Source: CAJUPY01 sp051871275
GTDB taxonomy: Bacteria > Bacteroidota > Bacteroidia > Bacteroidales > Muribaculaceae
Assembly (NCBI GenBank): GCA_051871275.1
Contig: JBJECR010000116.1
Coordinates: 35,333 to 99,332 of the forward strand
DNA: 64,000 nt
Direction: 5' to 3'
Shown here in pieces: positions 54,499 to 62,837 of this stretch (its first letter is position 1; the number at the start of each line of letters is the position of its first letter). A program made the translations under genes and the position numbers. The notes below the pieces were generated by a model. That model was not told the DNA's origin. It made no database searches and worked only from the letters and a program-made list of their open reading frames with translations.

Positions 54499-54576
54499 TT
54501 TTTTCACGTATTAAAAGTTATGCGAAAATACGTAAAATTTCTGAAATCATTGCTATATATCGTCATTTTTTATAAT

Positions 54577-54790
54577 ATGTAAAAATAAGAGATTTTTATC
54601 CGCTTATTTTTACATTTGCTCTTATTTTACTGATTGACAATATATTATAATTGCAAATCAAGAAACAAACAACACAAAAATAAGGCAATTTTCACCTTAT
54701 TTCTACATAAAAACCGTGATTTTTGCCCTAAAATGTAAAAATAAGCGGATTTATTTCACCTTATTTCTGCAAAATTTGTAGAAATAAGAG
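54577..54790 (+). repeat. Repeat array E: eight AAATAAG motifs in both orientations before a DUF4143 ATPase gene
   Basis: The motif AAATAAG or its complement (TAAAATAAG-like for the third) occurs around 54583, 54603 (inverted), 54621 (inverted), 54678, 54696 (inverted), 54739, 54760 (inverted) and 54782. Neighbouring centres are about 18-22 bp apart or multiples of that (57 and 43), close to two helical turns. ATGTAAAAATAAG (54577-54589) is a perfect inverted repeat with 54603-54615. The last motif lies between the -33 and -7 boxes. Confidence 0.85.
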
Positions 54791-54806
54791 ATTTTTTGTA
54801 AATTTG
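54775..54806 (+). promoter_or_regulatory. Promoter of ATPase E
   Basis: TTTG (54775-54778), 20-bp spacer, TAAATTTG (54799-54806): full consensus match, 20 bp before the ATG. An array motif (54782-54788) fills the spacer, so occupancy would repress. Confidence 0.8.
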
Positions 54807-54826
54807 CCTCACTAAAACTACAGAGT

Positions 54827-56263
54827 ATGCCTATATCAAACGAAGAACTTAGGGAACAAATAGCCAAAAGATTATCATCAGACAATCCTTGGTGGCTTAA
54901 CGGAAGCATTTACGATGACTATAAAAAAATGCTCCCCCGCTTGTATTTAGAGGAATTTTACAGCTTGGTTTCAGAAATGTCCGTTAGAAGAGCCGTAATT
55001 CTTATGGGTCCAAGAAGAGTGGGAAAAACAGTGATGATATTCCACTGTATCAAAAAGTTACTGGAAAACGGCATTGATCCGAGGAAAATCATATATCTCT
55101 CCATTGACACCCCAATATACAATAATGTGCCACTGGAAGAATTATTCGAGCTTGCACGTACTATCCTCATGCAGGCAAATTCTCCGGAAGGTTTTTACGT
55201 CTTTTTCGATGAAATTCAATATCTTAAAAATTGGGAATTAAGCCTTAAATCACTTGTTGACACATATAGGCAAAGCAAGTTTATTGCATCAGGCTCCGCC
55301 GCGGCTGCACTCAAAATGAAAAGCTTGGAAAGCGGTGCAGGAAGATTCACGGACTTTATGTTGCCTCCGCTAACGTTTTTTGAATACATAAATTTGCAAG
55401 GTCATCAAAACTTGTTACCAAAAACGGATAGCGATATATGCCCTTACTATCCTTTTGATATTGATAGACTTAACTGCTTGTTTATAGACTACATAAACTA
55501 TGGCGGATACCCGGAAATCGTGCTTTCAGACGTTATTAAATTAAACCCCGGCAGATACATAAAAAACGATATTATAGACAAAGTTTTGCTTAGGGACTTG
55601 CCAAGCCTATATGGAATCAAGGATATCCAGGAATTAAATAAATTTTTTGTATATATCGCATACTGGTCCGGCAATGAGTTTTCATACCAAACACTCACTC
55701 AGGGTTCCGGCATCAAGAAAGATACAATAAAAAAATATCTGGAATACCTCGAGGCGGCGTTTTTAATAAAAGTAGTTCATAAGCTGGACCAAAACGGCAA
55801 AAGACTGCAGCGTGTTTCAACATTCAAAATATACCTTACAAACCCTTCTCTCAGATGTGCTCTTTTCAACCCTATTACCACTGATGATGGACAAATTGGA
55901 AATATGGTGGAGACCGCCATTTTTTCACAGTGGATTCAGGGTGGAAAAACAGATTTTTATTATGCAAACTGGATAAACGGCAGAGATAAAGGCGAAGTGG
56001 ATATTGTTTGGGTAAATGAATCCACACAAAAACCGTTCTCACTGGCAGAAATAAAATGGAGTGACAGATACGTAAATAATGTTTCAGAACTCAAATCCTT
56101 GCAATATTTTCTTGCTTGTAATCAAGACATTAACAAAGTGATTGTAACATCTAGAACTAAACTTTGCAAGGCTGTACTGGGCAAACATACCGTAAATTTC
56201 ATTCCTTCCGCCGTATATGCATATTGGATTGCAGATTACCTCTTTAACAAAAGATTGCAATAA
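54827..56263 (+). CDS. AAA ATPase with DUF4143 nuclease-like C-terminus (array-associated, E)
   Basis: 478 aa. Walker A GPRRVGKT (61-68), Walker B VFFDEIQ (D128/E129), sensor-like KFIASGSAAA (151-160). About residues 285-312 are helix-turn-helix-like (TLTQGSGIKKDTIKKYLEYLEAAF). The C-terminus has D392 in GEVDIVW and E408-x-K410 in LAEIKWSD, a PD-(D/E)xK-like triad. It has an N-terminal extension of about 35 residues relative to ATPases A and C. Single gene between yicC and manC, behind array E. Function unknown. Confidence 0.87.
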   Translation: MPISNEELREQIAKRLSSDNPWWLNGSIYDDYKKMLPRLYLEEFYSLVSEMSVRRAVILMGPRRVGKTVMIFHCIKKLLENGIDPRKIIYLSIDTPIYNNVPLEELFELARTILMQANSPEGFYVFFDEIQYLKNWELSLKSLVDTYRQSKFIASGSAAAALKMKSLESGAGRFTDFMLPPLTFFEYINLQGHQNLLPKTDSDICPYYPFDIDRLNCLFIDYINYGGYPEIVLSDVIKLNPGRYIKNDIIDKVLLRDLPSLYGIKDIQELNKFFVYIAYWSGNEFSYQTLTQGSGIKKDTIKKYLEYLEAAFLIKVVHKLDQNGKRLQRVSTFKIYLTNPSLRCALFNPITTDDGQIGNMVETAIFSQWIQGGKTDFYYANWINGRDKGEVDIVWVNESTQKPFSLAEIKWSDRYVNNVSELKSLQYFLACNQDINKVIVTSRTKLCKAVLGKHTVNFIPSAVYAYWIADYLFNKRLQ

Positions 56264-56347
56264 TTTTCGGCAAAAATGCTCTGTGTGTGAAAAAATTGTG
56301 CTAACTTAGCAAGAAAATAGATACCTATTGATTTCTAATATATAATT

Positions 56348-57430
56348 ATGAATAATCAGCATAGATTTTGTGTGATAATGTGCGGCGGTATCGGGAGCCG
56401 CTTTTGGCCTTACAGCCGTACGAATCGCCCTAAACAGTTTATTGATTTCCTCGGCACAGGCAGATCTCTGCTCCAAATGAGCTACGACAGAATTCTTGCT
56501 ATCGTGCCTAAAGAAAACATCATTTTCGTGACAAACGAACAGTATGCTCCGCTTATCAAGGAGCAGCTGCCGGAAATATCAGACAATCAGATTCTATTGG
56601 AGCCGGCTCGACGTAACACCGCTCCTTGCATCGCCTGGGCGGCTTACCATATCGCTGCTATTGACCCGCAAGCTACTATGATTGTCACACCAAGCGACCA
56701 CCTTATAACTCGCGAAAAAGAGTTTGAACAAAGCGTTCTCAGCGGTTTTGATTTTGTAGAAAACAACGAGGCTCTTCTCACACTCGGAATCAAACCTACA
56801 AGACCTGAAACAGGCTACGGGTATATACAAGTGGGTGAAAAAGTTTCCGGAAATATCAGCAATGTGAAAACTTTCACGGAAAAGCCCAATGTGGAGCTCG
56901 CAAAGGTTTTCCTGGACAGCGGCGAATTTTTCTGGAACTCCGGCATTTTCCTTTGGAAAGCATCGGCTATCATCAATGCTCTCAAAGAATATGCTCCGGA
57001 CGTAACTTCCACATTTGAACGTGGTTTAGACTGCTTTGGAACAGAAAAAGAAGACAAATTTATTGCAGAAAACTTTGCCGGATGCGTGAATATTTCCATA
57101 GACTTTGCCGTGATGGAAAAAGCCGCAAATGTGTTTGTGGAAACCGTCTCTTTCGGGTGGAACGACCTTGGCACCTGGAGTGCCCTGCGTGACAATTCGC
57201 CCAAAAACAGCGATGGAAATGTGGCACAAAACTGCGAACTTCTTTCATACAATTCAAGCGGTAATATTTTTGCTATCCACGGCAAGAAACTCGTTGTGGT
57301 TGACGGACTTAAGGACTATATCGTGGCTGATGCCGGCGACGTCCTTCTCGTTTGTCCTATCAGCGAAGAACAGCGAATAAAGCAGATGGTAAACGATGCC
57401 AAACTCAAATTCGGCGATAAATATTTGTAA
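56348..57430 (+). CDS. manC: Mannose-1-phosphate guanylyltransferase
   Basis: 360 aa. Makes GDP-mannose from GTP and mannose-1-phosphate for envelope glycans. Nucleotidyltransferase signature CGGIGSRFWPYSRTNRPKQF (13-32), LEPARRNTAPCIAWAA and FTEKPNVELAK are typical. It lacks the C-terminal isomerase domain of bifunctional enzymes. The stop overlaps the ruvB start by one base (TAATG). Confidence 0.94.
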   Translation: MNNQHRFCVIMCGGIGSRFWPYSRTNRPKQFIDFLGTGRSLLQMSYDRILAIVPKENIIFVTNEQYAPLIKEQLPEISDNQILLEPARRNTAPCIAWAAYHIAAIDPQATMIVTPSDHLITREKEFEQSVLSGFDFVENNEALLTLGIKPTRPETGYGYIQVGEKVSGNISNVKTFTEKPNVELAKVFLDSGEFFWNSGIFLWKASAIINALKEYAPDVTSTFERGLDCFGTEKEDKFIAENFAGCVNISIDFAVMEKAANVFVETVSFGWNDLGTWSALRDNSPKNSDGNVAQNCELLSYNSSGNIFAIHGKKLVVVDGLKDYIVADAGDVLLVCPISEEQRIKQMVNDAKLKFGDKYL

Positions 57431-58467
57431 TGGAAGAAGATTTTGACATAAGAAATATTGGTAACAGCCGTGAAGCGGACTTTGAACGTGCCTTGCGACC
57501 ATCTAAATTTGACGCTTTTTGCGGTCAAGAAAAGATTGTGGCAAACCTCAAAGTTTTTGTGGAAGCGGCAAGACTGCGTGGCGAGGCTCTGGACCACCTC
57601 CTGCTCCACGGACCTCCCGGACTGGGCAAAACAACACTTTCCGCTATCATAGCAAACGAGCTGGGAGTAGGATTCAAGGTCACTTCCGGTCCTGTTCTGG
57701 ATAAGCCCGGCGACCTTGCAGGTATCCTCACTTCTCTGGAACCGAACGATGTGCTTTTTATTGACGAAATACACCGTTTGAGCCCCGTTGTGGAGGAATA
57801 TCTCTATTCCGCTATGGAGGACTATCGCATTGATATAATGATAGATAAGGGTCCCGGAGCAAGAACAGTGCAACTCTCACTCTCGCCGTTCACACTCGTA
57901 GGTGCCACCACTCGCAGCGGTCTCCTCACAGCACCCCTCCGTGCAAGATTCGGCATAAATTGCCACTTGGAATACTACGACCACGATGTGCTGCAAAAGA
58001 TTGTACTCCGCTCCGCAAGACTTCTAAACGTGAAGTGCACGGAAGAGGCGGCAAATGAGATTGCTCTCCGTAGCCGTGGTACGCCTCGTATTGCTAATGC
58101 TTTGTTGCGACGCGTTCGCGACTTTGCACAGGTACTTGGAACAGGCGAAATAGACCTCAAAATAGCTCGCTACTCGCTTGAAGCGCTGAATATTGACAAG
58201 TTTGGACTTGACGAAATAGACAATAAGATTTTGACCACGATTATCACCAAATTCAAAGGTGGTCCCGTGGGGCTTACCACTATCGCCACAGCTCTGGGCG
58301 AAGACCCCGGCACTATTGAGGACGTTTATGAGCCGTTCCTCATAAAAGAGGGGTTTATACGCCGAACACCGCGTGGACGTGAAGTTACAGACCTGGCTTA
58401 CAGCCATTTAGGCAAGAAAAATGAAAAAAATATAGGTACAGGTAATTTATTTGCGGAAGAAGAATAG
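57430..58467 (+). CDS. ruvB: Holliday junction branch migration helicase RuvB
   Basis: 345 aa. AAA+ motor that with RuvA drives branch migration. Walker A GPPGLGKTT (about 57-65), Walker B FIDEIHRL, sensor GATTRSGLLTAPLRARFG, and the C-terminal winged helix with GFIRRTPRGR. Coupled to manC upstream. Confidence 0.97.
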   Translation: MEEDFDIRNIGNSREADFERALRPSKFDAFCGQEKIVANLKVFVEAARLRGEALDHLLLHGPPGLGKTTLSAIIANELGVGFKVTSGPVLDKPGDLAGILTSLEPNDVLFIDEIHRLSPVVEEYLYSAMEDYRIDIMIDKGPGARTVQLSLSPFTLVGATTRSGLLTAPLRARFGINCHLEYYDHDVLQKIVLRSARLLNVKCTEEAANEIALRSRGTPRIANALLRRVRDFAQVLGTGEIDLKIARYSLEALNIDKFGLDEIDNKILTTIITKFKGGPVGLTTIATALGEDPGTIEDVYEPFLIKEGFIRRTPRGREVTDLAYSHLGKKNEKNIGTGNLFAEEE

Positions 58468-58505
58468 CCTATTCAGGATATCTTCTTCATTTTTAAGTAA
58501 TTAGC

Positions 58506-59993
58506 ATGGGACAAGCTATAAAAAGTTTGGCTAAAGACACCGCCATTTACGGCGTGAGCAGCATAGTGGGCAGATTCCTGAACTGGTGTCTTGTGCCTAT
58601 GTATACTCACCTTTTCACAAAAAGTGAATACGGAGTGGTGACTTACATCTATTCCATCACCGCCCTACTCCTTATTATCCTCACTTATGGTATGGAAACG
58701 GGCTTTTTCCGCTTCACAAACCACGAAAAATGGAATAATCCGGGAAAAGTATATACCACTTCCCTACTCTCCATTTTCAGCACATCCGCAATTTTCGTAC
58801 TTGCCGTATTGGCGTTTGCTCAACCTCTCTCGGAAATTATGGAGTGCAACGGACATGCGGATTACATTGTCCTGATGGCTGCAGCCGTGGCAATGGATGC
58901 CGTGACCGCTATTCCATTCGCATATTTGAGGTATAAAAAACGCCCTATCCGCTTTGCAACTCTCAAACTCATAAATATAGGTTTGAATATAGGTCTAAAT
59001 GTTGTTTTTTTGGTACTTTGTCCGTGGATAATGAAGACTTTTCCGGGTGCTATTGACAGCATTTACAGTCCGAATTATGGCATAGGATACATCTTCCTTT
59101 CAAACTTCATAGCCTCTGCAGTTACGCTGTTTATGCTGTATCCGGAGCTGAAAGCGAAGAAGTATTCCTTTGACGGAAAACTACTCAAAGAGATGCTATC
59201 ATATTCGTTTCCGCTGCTCATACTCGGTATAGCCGGAATTATGAATCAAAGTATAGATAAAATAATCTATCCCCTACTCACTTCAGACCCGGAAAATGCC
59301 ATGTCAGACATTGGCGTATATGGTGCGAATTATAAAATTGCAATCGTGATGGTGATGTTTATTCAGGCTTTCCGTTTTGCATACGAACCTTTCATTTTTG
59401 CCCAAAATAAGGAAGCCGGAAAAGACAAAATGCAAGCCTACTGCGATGCTATGAAATATTTCGTGATTTTCGGACTGCTGATTTTCCTCGGAGTAATGTT
59501 TTTTATAGACATTATCAAGTATTTCGTAGCTCCGGAATACTTTGTGGGACTGAAAGTGGTGCCTATAATAATGATAGCGGAACTGTTTTTCGGCATATTT
59601 TTCAACCTTTCGCTATGGTATAAATTAACAGATAAAACTATCTGGGGAACATGGTTTTCACTTCTGGGACTGGCTGTAACACTGGTGCTTAACGCAATTC
59701 TTGTACCATTCTTCGGCTATATGGGTTGTGCTTGGGCAGCCCTGGGATGTTACACCACAATGATGGTGGTGTCATACTTTGTAGGCAAAGCCAAATACCC
59801 GATTGATTATGATATTCGCACAATAGGACTTTACTTCGGAATAGCTATTATCCTCTATGTGGCATCAATATTCATCAAAACAGGAAACAAAGCTATTGAT
59901 TTTCCCGTAAGGCTCTTAATGCTTGCGGCTTACGTATTCCTCGTGATTCGCAAAGAAAAACCAACTCTAAACATTTTCAAGCGTAAAAAATGA
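58506..59993 (+). CDS. Polysaccharide flippase (Wzx/MATE-like MOP family)
   Basis: 495 aa with about 14 hydrophobic helices, starting SLAKDTAIYGVSSIVGRFLNW, the usual beginning of Bacteroidota flippases encoded after ruvB. Moves a lipid-linked glycan across the inner membrane; the glycan is unknown. Overlaps the next glycosyltransferase gene by 4 nt. Confidence 0.9.
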   Translation: MGQAIKSLAKDTAIYGVSSIVGRFLNWCLVPMYTHLFTKSEYGVVTYIYSITALLLIILTYGMETGFFRFTNHEKWNNPGKVYTTSLLSIFSTSAIFVLAVLAFAQPLSEIMECNGHADYIVLMAAAVAMDAVTAIPFAYLRYKKRPIRFATLKLINIGLNIGLNVVFLVLCPWIMKTFPGAIDSIYSPNYGIGYIFLSNFIASAVTLFMLYPELKAKKYSFDGKLLKEMLSYSFPLLILGIAGIMNQSIDKIIYPLLTSDPENAMSDIGVYGANYKIAIVMVMFIQAFRFAYEPFIFAQNKEAGKDKMQAYCDAMKYFVIFGLLIFLGVMFFIDIIKYFVAPEYFVGLKVVPIIMIAELFFGIFFNLSLWYKLTDKTIWGTWFSLLGLAVTLVLNAILVPFFGYMGCAWAALGCYTTMMVVSYFVGKAKYPIDYDIRTIGLYFGIAIILYVASIFIKTGNKAIDFPVRLLMLAAYVFLVIRKEKPTLNIFKRKK

Positions 59994-61216
59994 AAATAGC
60001 AGTTTTATGCAACAGTGATTCTACCGGCGGTGCAGCTATCGCTACCGCTCGTCTTACCTCCGCTCTTTCCAAACATGGCTCTGATGCACAAATGATTGTG
60101 CTTCACAAAAACACTAAAAATCTCCGCGTGGAGGAAGCCGGAGGCGATTTTGAAAAGAAATTTGCATTTTATGCGGAAAGACTTGGCATTTTTCTCCATA
60201 ACGGATTTAAAAAGGAAAACCTGTTTAAGGTGTCAACAGCTTCTTCAGGCATAAAACTTGCTGATAACCCGACAATTAAGGAAGCTGATGCCATTATTAT
60301 TTCTTGGATAAATCAGGGTATGCTATCGCTTGACGAACTGAAAAAACTTATTAAAACCGGCAAACCTATTATCTGGCAAATGCACGATATGTGGTGCTTC
60401 ACCGGTATTTGTCACCACGCTTTCGGTTGCGACTACTATACGCAGGAATGTGGCAAATGTAAGTTTCTGAATAGCAATAGAGTAGGGGATTGGTCCAACT
60501 CTGTTTGGAAAAAGAAAAGAGATATTTATGAAAACTCTAAAATCCAATTTGTGGCAGTGAGCAACTGGCTCAAGGACAGAGCAAAAGAGAGTTCTCTCCT
60601 CAGAGATTTACGGGTAGAAACAATTCCCGTGCCGTTCCCGATTGAAGAATATCCGTTGCAATCGTCTTCAAATCAACGAAATAAGTTGATTATGGTAGCT
60701 GCTCGCCTTGATGATAACGTAAAGGGTTTGGACATTGCAATTAAAGCACTTAACATTCTCAAAGATAAGCATCCGGACATTGCTAAGCGGTACGAAATGG
60801 TATTTGTAGGCGAAATACGTGATAAATCCATGCTTGAATCGCTAAAATTTCCGTATCGCCGGTATGGAACTGTCACGGACTCCAAAAAATTAAGGGAACT
60901 GTACAGCCAATCTGCAGTAGTCTTGTCTTCATCTCGCTACGAAAGCCTGGGTATGACACTTATCGAGGGACAAGCCTGCGGTGCTGTTCCCGTAAGTTTT
61001 GATAGGGGAGGGCAGGGTGATATAATTTCCGATGGCTCAACCGGTTATATTGCCAAATACGAAGATGCTGAAGACCTTGCAGAATGTATTGCTAAAGCCA
61101 TAAATAATCCCATATCTCCGGATATTCTCCACGCATCCGTATCACGCAAATTCTCTGAGGACACCGTTGCAAAAGCCTATATTTCACTGATAAGCAAGCA
61201 GTTTGCCGCTAAGTAA
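59990..61216 (+). CDS. Family 4 (GT-B) glycosyltransferase
   Basis: 408 aa. N-terminal Rossmann half begins MKIAVLCNSDSTGGAAIATARL; the middle has WQMHDMWCFTGICHHAFGCDYY with a cysteine-rich stretch, often seen in enzymes acting on surface polysaccharide. The donor site is SSRYESLGMTLIEGQACGAVPV (the ExxxxE pattern). Coupled to the flippase gene (ATGA), so it likely builds the glycan that is flipped. Confidence 0.88.
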   Translation: MKIAVLCNSDSTGGAAIATARLTSALSKHGSDAQMIVLHKNTKNLRVEEAGGDFEKKFAFYAERLGIFLHNGFKKENLFKVSTASSGIKLADNPTIKEADAIIISWINQGMLSLDELKKLIKTGKPIIWQMHDMWCFTGICHHAFGCDYYTQECGKCKFLNSNRVGDWSNSVWKKKRDIYENSKIQFVAVSNWLKDRAKESSLLRDLRVETIPVPFPIEEYPLQSSSNQRNKLIMVAARLDDNVKGLDIAIKALNILKDKHPDIAKRYEMVFVGEIRDKSMLESLKFPYRRYGTVTDSKKLRELYSQSAVVLSSSRYESLGMTLIEGQACGAVPVSFDRGGQGDIISDGSTGYIAKYEDAEDLAECIAKAINNPISPDILHASVSRKFSEDTVAKAYISLISKQFAAK

Positions 61217-61418
61217 TAATTTTGCTGCAATTGGATAGAAACCGGGATTACATCAAGATGCAAGCTTGGAGAGCTTGCGGCAATTGGGTAACCCCACCTT
61301 GCCGCAAAGCGGCTAGGTGGGGAGAGAACATACCACAAAACAAAATTGGCTAGGTCGTATATGACCTTGCCAATTTTGCAAAACTCTAAGTCGTATAGAC
61401 TTTGAAATCTGCCGCTTA
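61217..61418. other. Hairpin-rich non-coding region after the glycosyltransferase
   Basis: No gene found. Strong hairpins: GCAAGCT/AGCTTGC (61260-61278), CCCCACC...GGTGGGG with inner GCCGC/GCGGC (61292-61322), CAAAATTGGC...GCCAATTTTG with inner AGGTC/GACCT (61341-61378), and AAGTC/GACTT near 61389-61403. The GTCGTAT-type loop recurs in the last two. Confidence 0.7.
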
Positions 61419-61451
61419 TAAAAAAAAGTAAAACCGATTCTCCCGAATCGG
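61419..61451 (-). terminator. Rho-independent terminator of the candidate small RNA
   Basis: Minus strand CCGATTC (61451-61445) pairs with GAATCGG (61440-61434), loop of 4, followed by TTTTACTTTTTTT. Confidence 0.75.
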
Positions 61452-61653
61452 CTTCCAATACGTTTAGGGCGGTAGCCCTTAAACAAACCTAACATAAAAC
61501 ACGATTTTTATCTTAAGGATGAATTAGCCCAACAAACACTAAATTCTAACATAAATACTAACCCTTAAAACTAATTACGGCTAATTCATTGTCGGATAAA
61601 CTCCTTTATCCTTAGATAATGTAACTACTTATTTTGTTCACTAATTAACTTTT
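61419..61653 (-). ncRNA. Candidate structured small RNA
   Basis: A -7 box (61660-61667) would start a minus-strand transcript near 61653, and a terminator (61419-61451) would end it after about 230 nt. No plausible ORF exists in it. Inside, TGAATTAGCC (61520-61529) pairs with GGCTAATTCA (61579-61588); TTATCTTAAGGAT (61508-61520) pairs with ATCCTTAGATAA (61608-61619) with one bulge; and GGATAAA/TTTATCC (61594-61611) forms a hairpin with a GGAG loop on the RNA. The last two helices share four bases and exclude each other. I do not recognise an RNA family. Confidence 0.45.
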
Positions 61654-61659
61654 ACACTG

Positions 61660-61667
61660 CAAAGGTA
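61660..61667 (-). promoter_or_regulatory. -7 element of the candidate small RNA
   Basis: Minus strand TACCTTTG with ATTG 20 bp further up, close to TTTG/N20/TAnnTTTG. Confidence 0.55.
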
Positions 61668-62030
61668 CAACGCTTTTTTGCTCCCTGCAATAGCATATAA
61701 TGGCAATATAAATAAATGTATAATTCTTTAAAATATTATATTATTGATTTTTAGGCGTTTAATATCTCACAAGGTACAACTCAAATATAGACGATATATA
61801 GATAAATATTGAATATTTATTTCAAAAAAAACATAAATCTTTCATATACCTCTAAAATATTATCTCGGTAAATATTTCACCAACTATAATAGGTGTCAAT
61901 ATTTAAATAGTGAAACAGCTTAAAAATAAACTATAATCGCTCAAAAACACTTATTTTAGTTTAATTTTAAGCTATTTCAAAGCATAAAATTTTCTCACAT
62001 AAAAGCAAAAAAGTGATATTTTCAATTATA
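61668..62030. other. AT-rich spacer upstream of the HAD gene
   Basis: About 360 bp, very AT-rich, with scattered AAATATT runs and short inverted repeats such as AATATT/AATATT. I see no gene, array or RNA in it apart from the HAD promoter at its right edge. Confidence 0.55.
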
Positions 62031-62035
62031 TTACG

Positions 62036-62043
62036 TATCTTTG
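62036..62043 (+). promoter_or_regulatory. -7 element of the HAD phosphatase gene
   Basis: TATCTTTG matches TAnnTTTG, 20 bp before the ATG at 62064; it rules out the start 51 bp further upstream. Confidence 0.55.
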
Positions 62044-62063
62044 CAACCGAAAAGGTAAAAAAG

Positions 62064-62816
62064 ATGAAGCAGAATAGAGAAAGCATAGAAAAATCCATAG
62101 AAAATTACCTGAATAGGGTAGGGTGCGACACATTCAAGATAAAGTACGCACTTATTGATATGGACGGAACTCTCTACAACTCAATGATATACCACACCGC
62201 TGCATGGTATAAACTGATGACGGAACTGGGTGTGGAATGTAACAAAGATGAGTTCTATCAGTATGAGGGTATGACCGGTGCCGCCACTATTCGCCTGCTT
62301 TTCAAAAGAGCCTTCGGCAAAGACGTTTCAGACGAAGAATGTAAAGAACTCTATCACCGTAAAACACTGTATTTCCAGGAGTTTCCGGAAGTAAAAATAA
62401 TGCCCGGAGCAGACAAAATGCTGAATGTGCTTAAAAATAACGGCATTGAAAGAATCATAGTTACAGGTTCCGGACAAAGGACACTGTTAGACAGGTTGGA
62501 ACGAGACTTTCCCGGTATGTTCTGCGAATCCAAGATGATTACCTCCAAAGACGTAAAATTCGGCAAACCACACCCTGAACCATATCTTAAAGCACTGGAA
62601 ATAGCCGGAGTTAAGCAAAATGAAGCTATTGTGATTGAAAATGCTCCCTTAGGCATAAAATCCGGTGCTGATGCCGGGATTTACACCGTGGGAGTAACAA
62701 CGGGACCTATACCTGAAGAAATGTTCAGGGAAGCCGGAGCAGACATCATTTTTGATTCTATGCAAAACTTTGCAGACACTTTAGACGTTTTAATCAAAAC
62801 AGCGAACATTATATAA
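62064..62816 (+). CDS. HAD-superfamily phosphatase, beta-phosphoglucomutase-like
   Basis: 250 aa from the ATG at 62064. Motif I DMDGTLYNS with the nucleophile Asp (about 33-41), motif II VTGSGQRT, motif III K in KFGKPHPEPY, motif IV VIENAPLGIKSG. The alpha-helical cap between motifs I and II places it in subfamily I (phosphatase or phosphomutase of a sugar phosphate); the substrate cannot be read. Lies 21 bp before aroB. Confidence 0.88.
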   Translation: MKQNRESIEKSIENYLNRVGCDTFKIKYALIDMDGTLYNSMIYHTAAWYKLMTELGVECNKDEFYQYEGMTGAATIRLLFKRAFGKDVSDEECKELYHRKTLYFQEFPEVKIMPGADKMLNVLKNNGIERIIVTGSGQRTLLDRLERDFPGMFCESKMITSKDVKFGKPHPEPYLKALEIAGVKQNEAIVIENAPLGIKSGADAGIYTVGVTTGPIPEEMFREAGADIIFDSMQNFADTLDVLIKTANII

Positions 62817-62837
62817 TTTGGTAAAAAAGAAAGAAAT

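Noticed and set aside
61313..61495. 60-codon ORF on the minus strand in the non-coding region
   Set aside because: It runs through terminator and hairpin sequences, has no ribosome-binding or promoter support and low-complexity composition.
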